A stretch of 60,000 bases of DNA from Bugula neritina. Its lineage: Eukaryota > Bryozoa > Gymnolaemata > Cheilostomatida > Bugulidae. Shown one piece after another: positions 13,414 to 34,960 of the stretch; position 1 is the stretch's first letter; the number at the start of each line of letters is the position of its first letter. The notes below the pieces were generated by a model that worked only from the letters and a program-made list of their open reading frames with translations, was not told where the DNA came from and ran no database searches. Position numbers and translations under genes: made by a program. The stretch is taken from positions 14,318,633 to 14,378,632 of the forward strand of contig OZ037769.1 in assembly GCA_964035545.1 (NCBI GenBank), read 5' to 3'.

Positions 13414-16400
13414 ATGTCTGCCAAACTTTCCGCTGCTGACAGAAAGGCGCTGACAGCGCAGGTGTACAGAGACAGACATGATGCCTTCATGAAGATGTTA
13501 GCTCGGCAGCATGAGTTGCAGCAGGCGAAGGCAGCTGACATGAGTACAGTCATGTATAGTCACAATCACGGTCCTTATTTGAGTAAATCTAAATCAGCCA
13601 CGGTAAGTGTTACTCACCATTAACTGAGTCTGTACACTTACAGTTTTATTACAAGTTAAGTGGCTAACAGAGAGTTATGTTATAAAAAACAGCAGATAAG
13701 GCTGGTTATTTTAATATTGTAACATAGAAGGGAGAGTTACATGTTGAGTTTAAGTTTAAACTATCACACTAGATCTCTCAGTAAGAGTGACATGTTACGT
13801 ACTATAGCCACCCAATTTGACTATTTTTATTAAAAATTATATAGCTAATGACATAGTTACATAATGCACATTATGCTTAATCAATTATAGATCATATGTC
13901 GCCTTATAAGTGATTGTTACTAGAAACTCTGTTCAAATCTTTTGGGCTAAAAACTTACAACAGACACCTCACTAAGCTATAAATTAATATAAATTAATAA
14001 ATGTGTATAATTAAAATATATAATATTGTAAATATACACAGTAGTATTCTTTGATACTACTCGTGCAAGTTTATAGTCACTATTCCTGTGAGAAACCCCT
14101 GATAGAAGGGTTTTTTGTTAAAGCGGGCTAAGGACTTATTTAAATGAGGCACAGGAGCAATTATGATTAGACGCTCTTCCTAACACTACCAATGGCCTTT
14201 ATCCAGGCTCAAACCCATGGCCAACTGCTCCCTTATTCATTGATACTACTGCTGTGAATAAAAATATATAATTTAATAATTCTACTAAATGGTTATAATC
14301 ATTTGACATAAGGGAGTTATATTGTATGCTGTATATTATATCAACAGCATTTGTGCTGCTTCATTCTGATAAAATATTTGACAGTATATGATATTTTTAT
14401 GTAGTATAAGTATTTTATATATTATATTATTTTTATAATCTCTACACGGTTTTATTGAAGCACTTTCACCAGACCAACAGAAGTAAAGAGTTTATGGCGC
14501 CAAGTAGCTGCCAGCCTGGACATAGCTTGACTACCATCCCACTGGATGTGGCTCTCTACCATGCCCCCAGCTCAGACCCCTTTGTTCCTAACAACAGCTA
14601 TAAGGAACATGTCAGGAGAAGTAGGCAGCGGGCTGCATCAAGTCATCCTCTGGCAGCAGCCAAAGATGTGAGTCACTCGTATATTTAGTATTTTATCTTC
14701 TTTTTGGTGCTTTTATTAAAAAGTTCTGACCTACTGACCTACAAAGTCATTGCCCGACTACCAGGAAAGGGCTGTATTAAGGCAGAAATCATGGAACAGA
14801 GTCTACAAAACTTACTTGAGTTATTTAACTTAAAAAACGCAGAGCACTTTAAATTATATAAGCTAGTGAGATGTGAGCCTTTTGGCTAGCAACTATCATG
14901 TTTCATAGACTGTTCAATTAACTATCCAACATTTAAAGTAACTCAAACCAACTCTGTGTAATATTCAATAAATTGTTTGAGAGAAATTATTATAAAGAAT
15001 TAATATAGTTAATAGTGATGAGCCAAAGTTATACTCAATAAGTATTAGTGTCATCAAAGCTGTAGTAATGAGTTTACCCAGTGGTCCCCGTGGTATAATG
15101 GTTAGCACACTTGCTTGCAAGCCAGAGGTCTCGAGTTCGATTCCCAGTTGGGGCAAAATTATTTTACAAAAGCAAATGGTTAAAATAACTAATTATAATA
15201 TAATTATAGTTCAGCTAAATATGAGAATTATAAGATAACTACAAGATGGTATCAAATGCTTTTATATTCTATAAGTTATCACTATCTCTATATTATAGTA
15301 ATGAGAAAGTTACTTGTATCTTGTAGATTAATGAAGACATGTTACCAGTTCACAGGCTATATAGAAGTTCAGGTGGTTATGATGATACAGTGAAAGCCTC
15401 TAACCACATTAAGCAATACAGGCCAGACATACAGGATATATCAGAGTACAAGTGAGCTTATTATGTAGTAGTATATGAAGTGATATATTATATCAAATAT
15501 CATAAAAAATAATTATATTATATACATACTATGTATATAGTAATATAGAATGCGTGTCATAATATTTTATTTGTATTATGTTATTAAATGAAAGATGATG
15601 ATATAGATTACAATAACCTACGTCCTACATGATATATGCTTAATTATTACAAACGATATCTTGATATTTTTAAAATGAGTTGTAGTTAAATAAATTTATA
15701 TTTTAACTTAATTGTAGTGTTTACTGAATTAGCATGTGCAATTCACCTTGGTCATGCTAAATTTAGCTAGCTTTTACAACTACAGCAAATTACTGATATT
15801 TGCCTATAATATTCATCTTGCTGTCTGTCGTGTCCGACTATGACTTCTGGTGTATCATTAGTCTCCATCTGGGTCTGTCATAATATTATAATATAATATT
15901 ATATAATATCTAATCTTTTCTTTTTCCAAGGGTGAGGCAAGGTAGAAATGGCGGAGCATGGAGACACGTAAAGGAAGTGATGCAAGGGAAGGGCAAGCGA
16001 ATCATGTTTGTTGATGGCATAACGAGCATAGATGACTTGGCCAGAGTGAAGACAAATATGATACTAGGCGGAGTTCGGACTCCTAAACCTCTCTCGGCCA
16101 GACTAACTGATAGTGAGTGCTAATCCAGTAGAGGTCTTGTCTATTGCATTTTTATGTATTTTATCTTTATAACATTTCTTCTATTTTAATTCATGTTTAG
16201 GTTTGTTAATATTTACAACACTGTTTATATCATTACAAGAATTAAAGCTTATTTAATCTGCCCAACAGGATAATTTAGTTCGTGCTTTAAACACAAAGTC
16301 CTATAGTTCAGAAAGAGATAAGTTTTTTTAAATGAATTATCTTCTAAGATAAAGTCTATTTGCTCTACAAAATTTGCAAATTTATTTTAAAAAAACTTTA

Positions 16401-16783
16401 GTTTTACTGATTCTAGCGATTCAAAAATTCTGCAATTGACTGATTATCATATTATGACATAATTATAGTATCATAATATATAACATGATAATATATATTA
16501 CAAGTATGTTCTGCAATCATGAGATGACAGATGGATTGCATTGGCCTTTCAATTAATGAGACATACTCAAAAGCTTAGCAATTTATTTATTCTATTCTTA
16601 TAAAATTGAAATTTTTATTTATGTGATGATACCCATGCGCTGATCGCAATGCTTGGTACAATTTTGTTTACTGAACTTTAAATGATTCCAGTTTGTTTAT
16701 AATTTTAAGGTTACACCAAGTACGAAGCTACGCCAGCTGAAATTCATGCTTCGGAGGGAGTCAACTGGAACGTCATGAGATAA
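13414..16783 (+). CDS. Uncharacterised 258-residue protein, 5 exons
   Basis: Exons 13414-13602, 14461-14667, 15327-15451, 15931-16112 and 16710-16783 join in phase (0, 0, 2, 1) with good GT-AG sites and end WNVMR then TAA. The start ATG is followed by SAKLSAADRKALTAQ. Residues 1-45 look helical and basic (RDRHDAFMKMLARQHELQQ). The middle is proline-, serine- and histidine-rich. Exon 4 is the most conserved-looking part: RNGGAWRHVKEVMQGKGKR, then IMFVDGITSIDDLARVKTN. There is no signal peptide, membrane segment or catalytic motif that I recognise. Small basic, repeat-free proteins of this kind often belong to ciliary or sperm structures, but that is a guess. It lies 0.9 kb upstream of the CNBD2-like gene on the same strand. 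Family not recognised. Confidence 0.75.
14062..14240 (-). mobile_element. tRNA-derived SINE, copy c
   Basis: Minus-strand orientation, within intron 1 of the unknown gene. It keeps the family core (plus strand TCTTCCTAACACTACCAATGG) and the tail (TATTCCTGTGAGAAACCCCT), with an internal insertion carrying TTAAAGCGGGCTAAGG. Confidence 0.75.
15084..15155 (+). repeat. tRNA-like Pol III sequence (tRNA pseudogene or SINE head)
   Basis: The 72-nt segment has an A-box-like TGGTATAATGG and a B-box-like GAGTTCGATTC. The acceptor arms (GTCCCCG / TTGGGGC) pair except for one mismatch. The anticodon arm, however, gives only a 6-nt loop containing TTGCAA with a stem mismatch, and the T stem has two mismatches. 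It is therefore unlikely to be a working tRNA. No T-run terminator follows. It lies in an intron of the unknown gene. Confidence 0.55.
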
Positions 16784-17672
16784 ACAAGGTCAAGGACTAA
16801 TTCTTATAGGTGTTTTATGTTATATAATATGCATGTGCGGTCTCAGCCACACCCCTTTCCCATTTCTCTCATACTTCAAGGATAGTTTGCATGTACGTTT
16901 CAATACAGCACCCCTGTAAGTGCAGCCTGATATGTAAAGGCAGGCTAGAAATCTTGTTTTAAGTTATTTAGTTAACTATTGGTTTTAAACTACATGTGGC
17001 TTTTTTCAAGTATACCTTCTCAAATATAGCAGCTTTCATTCTAAGGGGTGCTACTATATTTTTGTACCAAATTTGATTAAATTCATTCTTTTAGATATGT
17101 TTTTAAAAAAAGTTGTGTTTTTCGTCTTTAAACCACATAACCATTTGCTCAAATCCTGTTTAATATCGTTTATTTTTGTATTTCTTCTGTACTTTTCAAA
17201 AAATAAAGGTTATAAATATAGCAACTGTTGAAATAATAAAAGAAATATATTAATGTGCTAAGAACATTTTGCGTAAATATATATCTACATGTATAAAGTT
17301 TATAGCTTCTAGAGCCTTGATGAACTGGTAATAATGATTGAGGCAGCGGCAGCAGCAAATATCTGCCTAAACTGTGACCCTAACAGATAGTTCAGTTTAT
17401 TTGAAATGCAGCATTATTACTTGGCTTCTAATTTCTATTCATGATGTACTATTTATAACTTTGGAAAAATGATTACTCTAATAGTTTGTGTTAAACAAGA
17501 AGGAAGGAAAAAAGCAATGATGTCAATGATTTGGTGGTTTTATTTAACTAAAAATAATTCATCAATAAAGAAGTTTGTAAAATATGTTTCTTCAAAAAAC
17601 ATTTTATTTGCTTTTAAGTTTAAAGGTTCAAAATAAAATTTATGCTAATGCTCTGTGAATAAATTTATCAAA

Positions 17673-26221
<8,549 letters not shown>

Positions 26222-27036
26222 ACTGTAATAGAAATGTGCATAGATTTTGTATGAAATTAATAATTTAGTTGTATATATATTAGTATAACACATTGAATAA
26301 AATATTCTGTAGCATATAATATAGTCATACAGCAAGCAAAAATTAATTTCTGTATTAAATTTTTGCAACGAGATGCTCCTAACATCCTAGAAATTTTTTA
26401 TTTGTAATGCAAATTCAAATCTGTGCCTTTTAGGCATTGCTGTTGTATATACCATGTGTAATATGTGCAGCAACAGAAGTTTTAGAGGCTAATTACATAT
26501 TTGTGAATTGTTAAAAAATTGAAGTCGACTTTTTGTGAAAGTATTCTAATATGCAAAAGTTCTCACAATTAAATCAATTCTTAGCAGTTTTATTGCTAGT
26601 GATGAGCAAAAATAAACTTTGAAATAGATTTATATCAAAATAAAACATGTGGCAAATAATTTTAAATATGTCATATATGTATATATTTATAATATATCTT
26701 TAAAAATTTCATAAAAAAAATATTTTTGAAAAGTTCTTGAGTCAAAACACATAAAACTGTAGATGTAACAAACCGCTCATACTCATAATAATGTAATAAT
26801 TATCAGCATAATTAGCAATATGGTTATGTTAACTCGCAATATAGCAAAATGCCAACCTACTTCATTTCAAGGTTATTTCTTTCTAAGCTAATGATGGAAA
26901 TTAAAAGACGCAAGTTTGAGATCAATAGTTTTTATTAATATTACAAAAATAAGCTGTTTGTAGGCAATTTTTTTTATCAAATGCACAGAAATAAATAAAT
27001 TTGATAACAAACAGAAGTTACTTATGACAATTAGTG
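26222..27036. other. Non-coding stretch between convergent genes
   Basis: This is presumably the 3' UTRs of the CNBD2-like gene (plus) and the monooxygenase gene (minus). It is AT-rich. AATAAA occurs on the plus strand near 26295 (GAATAAAATATTC), 75 bp after the stop. No other feature was seen. Confidence 0.6.
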
Positions 27037-30000
27037 TTACATAGCAGGTAGAAGGTATTCTCTCTGTTCATACAATTCACATCCTTTGAATGCATTATAA
27101 ACAGGTTTTCCCACTGATTCCTTCAAGTTAATTTTGATTAAACTAGCCCACATGAACCTTGAAACTTCTTCCTGCAACATTAGAGCACACACATTCTAGT
27201 CTACATCTCTCAGTCTATAATATCCGCAACATACGATATGTTCTATATTTCTCGGTATGTAATGTATGTATAATACACAAGTTATTCTAAATTTCTGATC
27301 AGCCTATCATATTTGTAATAGACATTATAAGTTCTATATACTTTTTAGGCACAGTATTACTTATTTAAATATTTAATATAATCATATCAGACTATAATAT
27401 GTCCTATATTGAAATATATACTTTATATTATATTATATATAACATATGCTATATTGAAACATTAAGAATATATTAAAATAATATAAAGAAAATTATATCT
27501 AAACCTACTGGTTGATTATCAAAGCAGTTTGGGTAAAGTATTTTAATTCCACTAATCAGGCCGTTACACTTCATCGAGCAGGTTTTCCCGTTAATTGTGT
27601 CACAGACTTGTAAAATTTCCTTCTCACGAAGTTGCACTGTTGAAAGCAATTTATCTAGGTCACACCCAGGTGCAATTGCTGCAAACAAAAAATAAATATT
27701 CATATAAAAAGTTTTTACTACTAAATATTTAACATGTTAATAAAGTCCATAGTTGATACTAAAACTGGAAAAAATTTTATATTGATCCCTATTATTTTTT
27801 ATATTCTAAGAGATTACGTATAAAGCACTATATATAATATAATGTATAGTGTAACATTTAATATATAAACACAAAATACGATGAATTAAATTTGGTAATT
27901 TCAAGCTATTATATATATTATATTGTGATATAATGTAGAATCTAACACAAAGTATATATAAAATCATTATTGCATATAGAAAATCATATATAGCTTAGTG
28001 TAGCACACAATTTGCAATATCTAATTAATGTATTGTGCAAAATGATTGTTAACATTTTGTTATAACTTTTTGAAGAATGATGAAAAATACTTTTAATCTT
28101 TTATTAATATCCAAAAGGCAAAATAAACTTTTAAGCAACTTCTTCAAAAGGAAATGAATAATAATAATAAAATTAGAATATTAAGAAAGTTTGCAAAAAA
28201 TAGTGAGGGTTATTCTGAAAATGTTAAGTTCTTCAACAAAACTTTTAATATTTAGTTAAAAAGAATTACAAGTTTCTATAGAGAAATTTAAAACTGATAA
28301 TCTACAATATTCATTTTTTCATTCTGCTCAATTTTTGAACTCTAAGTTTGTCAAGTGCTGTTCCCCTTTCAATAATTCAATGCACACTATTTATTGCCAC
28401 ATCTCCCGTTTCGTAGCAACCAATAAATAACTTACTCGCAATGTCATTGCCGCATCTGCCTTTTACAGAAAAACAGTTGTCCACTTTGAAGAGGTTGGCT
28501 GGATAATACGATATCAGTGTTACACACATCTCATCCTAAACAAGATTCAACAGTCTATATGAATAATTTTGTTCATGTATCCAACACATCAAATGCTCTC
28601 TATTGACATGTTATATTATCAATAAGTTGAAATACAAGCTTCCATTCTTTAGAATTATTAGCTGACCAAGCTATAAACATGGTGCATTATTATAGTGGCC
28701 TACTGTGAAAATTTAGATTTTTTTTTCAAAATTGCATAAAAAGAGACCAATTACTTAAACTGGTAGAGCTAGGCTATCTACTAAGTGATGAGTTGGAAAT
28801 GTCAAGAAAAACAATAATTACTCATGTGCTACTTTGAAAGCCCCAAACCATGTTATCAGCTTGGTGGTAGGACGGTCCTGGGCCGCCTTAAAAACAGCTG
28901 GACTTTCACAGGGCTGGAGGCTATAAGCAAATATGACTTCAAAGTTGCTTTGATTGGAAGAAGTCATTATATTATATATTAGAAACTAAAATGGCCGTTC
29001 ACCTTCTAAATTTTAAACTGTAATTAAGCTAATATGGTACTTTGACATATTCAACTTTAAAAACAAATGAGTATATGCTAATTTATTTTTGAAGTTGAAT
29101 ATGTCAAAGTACCATATTATAGCTTAACTTTACAAACACTCCTTTTAGACACTCACATGTGTTCCCGGCCCATTGATTACCCAGTCTTCATTCCCTTCTG
29201 TGCTGAAAGTGCATTCAATCTCCAGTTCATCACCTGAAGAAGACAAAGCATTTAAAAGCATTTCTTTCAACAGGTTAATAGATTAACTGCGTTAGTTGTA
29301 AAAATATCATATTATAAATTTTTAGAATGTAAGGAAAGCAGCCTATCACACTGACTGAGTGGCTGCGTGATTTTATTTATACATATAATGTATGATATAT
29401 GCATATATATGCATGTATATATTTATATATAGATGTGTGTATTATAAGTTTTGTATGTTGAAATTCCTTTGTATACTGTATATTATAATTGGTTAATGTT
29501 TCAGTGCATTACTTTAGTGGACTATTATTACAGTTTTAGGCTTCTGTTGTATTCTTCACTGCTGGCCAGCTGCTGTACAAAATCACCCAGGGTACCTGTT
29601 GAATAATTTTGAACAATGCTGGATTTAATTAGCAGGTCTTCTATGTAAAACATATCAATTTTATTTGAGACTGCTACTTGATGCAATTAATTATGACAGT
29701 ACTTAGAATTCGTACCTTTGTCACTTAGCATCTTAATATTATCAAGCATCGGTGGTTCAGTGGTAGAATTCTCGCCTGCCACGCGGGAGGCCCGGGTTCA
29801 ATTCCCGGCCGATGCATTTTTTTTCGTAATCAAGTTCAACAACCTGCACGGCCACTACTAAATGAGCGAGCATATTTTACTCAAATTTTGTAAAATAACG
29901 AGTCTGACTTGCATAAAAGCTACAACCAATTTTTTAAATTTTGTTAATTGGTTTAGATTTAAGTTAAATTACTCACCAGGCTCAAAGACAACAGGTTCAT

Positions 30001-33000
30001 TGTCAAACCTGTGAATAACAGGTCTGTCATAATGATATGACTCATCTTCCGCTAGTAGCCTGAGGAATCTGCCATTTCTGTAATGTTTAGCCCACATTCT
30101 TCTTCCTAAACACACCATTATTTTTATTGTTATAGTCTAACAAATTGTAAAGTTCTAGAATTTCAATGACCTTGTTTTTTGTTGAAATTTATTGTAGAGA
30201 AAATGTGTTTTCTATATTGCTACAACATCTATTATTGTATAAACAACTTATTTGGGAATTTATGCAAATAATATGTGTGTAGTTATATAATTTGATAATA
30301 TAACGGTATGCCAATGTGACTCTAACATGTTTTTCATAGAATAAAAATTACATAAACTAGAGTCTATATAGGATGACATAATTTATAAAGTTACTTCTAT
30401 TTCCTTTTTAATATTTCTTAACATTTCAAGCAGAATCACACAAAGAATCTTTTAGTTAGCTAAAACTACTTGTAGACTGTACAGAATACTCCTGCTCTTA
30501 CTTAAATCCTTAGTACTTGCTATACATGTAAGCCTACCTACCTGCCCCATGCATATGAAGTATGATGCTTGTCAAGTTAATGGTTCTCTCGAAGGAGCTC
30601 ATGCTACACTCATGAGAACACAAGCCATGCACCTTAAACTCCTTAGAGTTTGGGGGTATGTATATACCCCCATCTCCAGTTTGGAAAATATCAACTGCAT
30701 ATTTCCTTAGATTTGCAGTGTAGTACAACTCCACCCCAGATGAATCTGTTATAATATGAATACAAAACTAATATAGTTGTTCGAGTTTGTTTGTTTATTT
30801 GTTTGTTTGCCTGCTTTATTTCATCAACATAGGATTTAGAAAATATTATAAATGCAGAAAAGGTTAAGACATATTGGTAGACATATAATATATATTATTG
30901 TGCTAAAATACAAAACTTTTGTTTCTCTAATTTATTAGTTATCTTCATGCAATCACTGGGCATTTTAGGAGTTGTTTTCTAAAATTAAGCATTCTTTTAA
31001 AAGCTCCCTTAAATTAACATTTTTTGATTAAATTGTTTGAATCAGATGCTTTTCAATTTATCACAGCAGTTCTCAAACTAACATTGACTTATTTTAAAAA
31101 GCACTCAGGCAAGCCAATGACAAAAGCTACATTTTTTGTCTATCAGTGATCAATAATAGTTTAATACACAAAAAATATTTTCCTAAAAGTCCTAAACACT
31201 CACTATAAATAAACGGGCTTCTCTTAGAATGAAATAAATATTGCATGCTCAATCAGAGTAAATACTAGATGTTGTCTAGGCCTCTATAGAATGCCTTCCT
31301 AGCATTATCCTTATAACTATTTATACACAACTTAGCACATGATTGGACACCATTTTCAGGTCATACTTTTTAGTAGGTCACGGTGACACTACATGCAATG
31401 TGCTTGCTTTACGACTTACCAGTATAGTTGGAGACCAGCTGAGGGTTGTTCCAGTGGTACTGAATAGACACCCATGTTGTCAGATCTTTCCCAAATCTCA
31501 CAGCTCTGTCTTCAGATTGACAGAAGTCTTCCAGTCCAACCGCCCAGATATGGAGCATCTTCTTCTCGCAATACTTCTGGCGCAACTCACAGTTATCAAC
31601 AAGACCATCCTACAGAATGACGAAACTTGAAATAACACCATGCAATGGAAACAAATTTGCAACAAAACAACATTATATACCTTTCTTAAACTTTAATAAA
31701 GCAAAGTGATCAATGGTATAGTTTGAAAAATAGTAAGATACGAAGTTTTACTGCTAAAAAATGAAATTTTATAAGAAACATTTATTTTAAGACCTGACAG
31801 CTTCTTTTTTAGATACGAATAAAAAGTAGGAAAGCACTTTTAGTTTTCCCTTAGTGAAATACATTAAGTTTTAAAAATTAGTATATATTGGGTATAGCCA
31901 TCACCTGCAGCTCGTTCAAGTCCCCAGTGCAGCCATACATAGTCATGTGATGCATTACGTTGGTGTTATCTATGAGAGACTTTGAGGCGACGATGTCGTA
32001 GAGTCGATCTGATGGAATCTGCATACAATCAAAACAAAGAAATTATGTATAAGTTTATTAGAAGTATAGGCAGAGCTGTGATTGTTTCTTGGATTAACAT
32101 TTTAGTTTTCCATGACAGAGAATCTTTACCAGATTTCAAATCGGTTTGCGGTAATAAAATTCAAAAGATGACAAAGAATAACTTTTCAGTCAAAACTTTA
32201 TAAATCTATTGCACACACTGTACAAGTTCTAAGTTAAGCTTATATACTTGCATGTATATTGATGTGCACTGAAATGCTCAAAGTTGCATTTCTGTTTTTT
32301 GTTGGCAACTCTAAATATTTTGAGTCTCATTTTATTACCAGCAGTCGCAAGTAATTAAAACTCAAAATTAATGGTAAAATGACCTTCTTATTGTAACAGA
32401 TGTAAGTGGTCTCCATTGCAGGAACAGCTGTAGGTGGTATAGCTATTTTAAGTTTAGTGATATCTGACTTTTCCGCAGCCGGACACGACCATTTCTTTGG
32501 ACAGACTATTTTTTCGTTTACTCTCTTGCAGCGTGGAGAACTCATGGGCTCACATATACCTTTAAAACATGTTAATATAACTTACATATAACTACTTCAC
32601 CTTGTAGCTAACTAAATGCTTCTGCATGCACTAATACTGGTTTACAGTAGTATTGGTCAATAGGAACTCAAACTAATTAGCCAAGTCAATAAATACTCAA
32701 GTCTAACTATTCAAGTACGCAAGCACTCAAGTCTAGCCACTTAAGACAGAAAGTACTCAAATTAAAACGTTCTCAAGTCTAGCTCAAGTCTAACAATAAG
32801 CTCTCAAAGCAATAAGTGAGTGTGACTTAAATATTGTTCCCGCAGTTTTCACCGGTATTATTTAATAAAATATATAGTATACCTCATATTTTGTCAACTG
32901 CAATTTTAGTCCTTTAATAGTTACAGTTGAAATTAATTATAATATTTGTTTTAATCTGTCTTCATGTCTATGTTCTACATGCATATTGCATCCATATGTT

Positions 33001-34960
33001 ATGCTAGCTATTACAGATGTATGTAAGCTTAATGAGAAATAAATCAACGATATATTTAAATGACAATAATTACTATACCTGGGTGAGTTATGTTCTCTTT
33101 TGAATAGGGAGCTTCACCTTTGACCCAGTTGCATTGTGGGTCGCCAAGCTCCTCCCCATTGGTTCTCCCATCCATATCTGAATCCTCTTTACACAGGTCC
33201 AGAGTCCAAGCTTTCCCAGCCTCTTTAAAAGCCTGAATTTAAAGCAAATGTGATTAATTATAGTACAGGCTACATGGGAAACTTTTGTTGGCTTTTGAAA
33301 AAAGTTTAATTCTACAAATATAAATGGATTAGTTTCTGCAAAAAAGAATTTTTAATTTTAAACCTAGGAAATAAAGTTACGGTAATAAATATGAAGAATT
33401 TTATTATAAGGTGTTCAAAAAAAGAAGGTCATTTTATATATAAAGGGGGCATCCAAAAGAGGAGGCTTTTCAAGGGGTACCCACGTGAAATAGGACTCCT
33501 TTTTTAGATATATAATCATGCCTACCACATGATCTAATATAATGGCTTTACATCCTGGATTATGGTGATAGTTTGATGAAGAATAAATGATATATTAATT
33601 TTTTTTATTTAAATTTATATAAAATTTATATTATAGTTTATTTATATTTTATTATTGACTTTATGAAAATGAAACATCTAGCACAAAATATATATTCTGT
33701 AAGGACACAAGTAATTTACTTATTGTGAGAAAGCTGATCAGGTGTATGTATTGATATTACAATTGAGTTATTTTCTACCTCTAGAGCATTAAACTCATAT
33801 CAGCAATCCGTGTGACACTAGACCAGAGTTTTTATATTCTACATGCTTCCCTACTCAGCAGGGAGTAGTTGAACTGTGTTTGTATGCTGCCTGAAGTAAT
33901 TCAGTATTGATGCTTTGTATTATATAACTATAGAGACATCAAATCTTATCATAAGAAGTCTATTTAAAGGTAGTGTTGCGCAAAAATATTTTTTATCCCA
34001 AGAAAGCCTAGCGCTTATCAAATGCTATAACAGACAGGGCAAAGCTTTTTGCTACTTGAATTCTTATGACATGATACATTGCCTGGCATTGTGGAGGGAT
34101 TAAATAACTCCATTAGCTTTCGGAGAGTCAAAGGCAAGGCTTAACTATATGCTATAATACATAAACTGAGTTACCATTAAAGCTGCAACTTCAAACTTTA
34201 AATAATTTTAAGAACTAATTAATTGGATGCTGAAGTATAAAAAAAAAATTGCAGTATGCATAGGAAGGTTGATGAAGCAAAGCAGCAATTTCCTGAAAAC
34301 AAATCAAGAATTTAGTCTGCTTAAAAAATCCTCTTGCAGTATTCCAAGTGTTATAGTCCAAGCGTTATAGTTGAATAGCTAAACTCTATAGTGCCTGTAG
34401 GTGTGCAAAAGTGTGTTTGTGTAAATATCATTAACTTATATGAGGCTCTGCAATGTTATATTTTTCCTTTAATCAAAATTATGTTACACTGCTCTAATGA
34501 ATAGTTCCAATATTCCAATAAAAATAATAAATGCTAGACTGTAAAAGTAATGATGCTTAGAGTGGTCTAGTATGTCACTGCAGTTCAAGCTAACTAGGGG
34601 TCAGTGTTATTGAATTTCAGTTGCAAATATGTGATAATCTAAAAAATCGAAATATCTCTTGCATGGACAAATAATATCATGTCGTTGAAGTGAAAAGAAA
34701 GAAAATATTATGTCAAACTACATGATATAAGGATCTGAGTACAGCTAAAATCGATCCAATTCATTAATTGACTCACAAACCTTTCCGAAAGCATTTCTGT
34801 CTCCCCCTCCAGCAGGATTCAAGTGACCCACACCATGCCACGTTGACCTGTCACATGGGTTCACCACCTGGTCACCGTTTGGGATGAGTTCTTGGAAGAA
34901 TTTGTAACCAGCAGCTACAGAAATAAGAAGTATCACTGTGATAAAACTACTTGACTTCAT
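27037..34960 (-). CDS. Secreted temptin-domain / copper type II ascorbate-dependent monooxygenase, 11 exons
   Basis: Exons: 34960-34781, 33232-33079, 32559-32384, 32018-31905, 31609-31420, 30745-30542, 30105-29977, 29233-29157, 28535-28436, 27678-27509, 27171-27037. They join in phase to 542 residues. Residues 1-18 are a signal peptide (FITVILLISVAAG). About 20-110 form a temptin-like domain: IPNGDQVVNPC, GVGHLNPAGGGDRNAFG, then LCKEDSDMDGRTNGEELGDP. The rest is the two-lobed PHM/DBH-type catalytic core (AMETTYICY, YHWNNP, DSSGVELYYT, DEMC). All expected copper ligands are visible: H193, H194 and H260 for CuH; H335, H337 and M411 for CuM. The enzyme should hydroxylate a substrate with O2 and ascorbate in the secretory pathway or outside the cell; the substrate is unknown. 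DBH-like monooxygenase (MOXD) is the nearest named group. Temptin in Aplysia is a water-borne pheromone protein. A tRNA-Gly gene sits in the intron between exons 7 and 8. Confidence 0.85.
29025..29126. repeat. ~100-nt hairpin with 44-bp arms
   Basis: The arms at 29025-29068 and 29081-29126 are inverse complements (GGTACTTTGACATATTCAAC and its complement) with one 2-nt bulge and two mismatches. The loop is about 12 nt. It lies in an intron of the monooxygenase gene. The shape fits a small fold-back MITE or a microRNA-like precursor; neither is shown. Confidence 0.8.
29746..29816 (+). tRNA. tRNA-Gly (GCC anticodon)
   Basis: The 71-nt sequence folds as a standard cloverleaf. Acceptor arms GCATCGG / CCGATGC pair fully with discriminator A. 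The D arm contains TGGTTCAGTGG (A box). The anticodon loop CTGCCAC carries GCC. The T arm CCGGGTTCAATTCCCGG pairs fully and holds the B box. A run of eight T follows at 29817-29824, a good Pol III terminator. It is nearly identical to the animal tRNA-Gly-GCC consensus. It lies antisense within an intron of the monooxygenase gene. Confidence 0.97.

Noticed and set aside
15084-15155. Functional tRNA-Ala(UGC) or tRNA-Cys(GCA)
   Set aside because: No fold gives a 7-nt anticodon loop with intact stems; T stem and acceptor stem have mismatches and no terminator follows.
27504-27508. Donor GTAG|GTTTAG for exon 10 of the monooxygenase gene
   Set aside because: It leaves phase 1 and meets an early stop in exon 11; CCA|GTAGGT four bases earlier restores the frame to the end.
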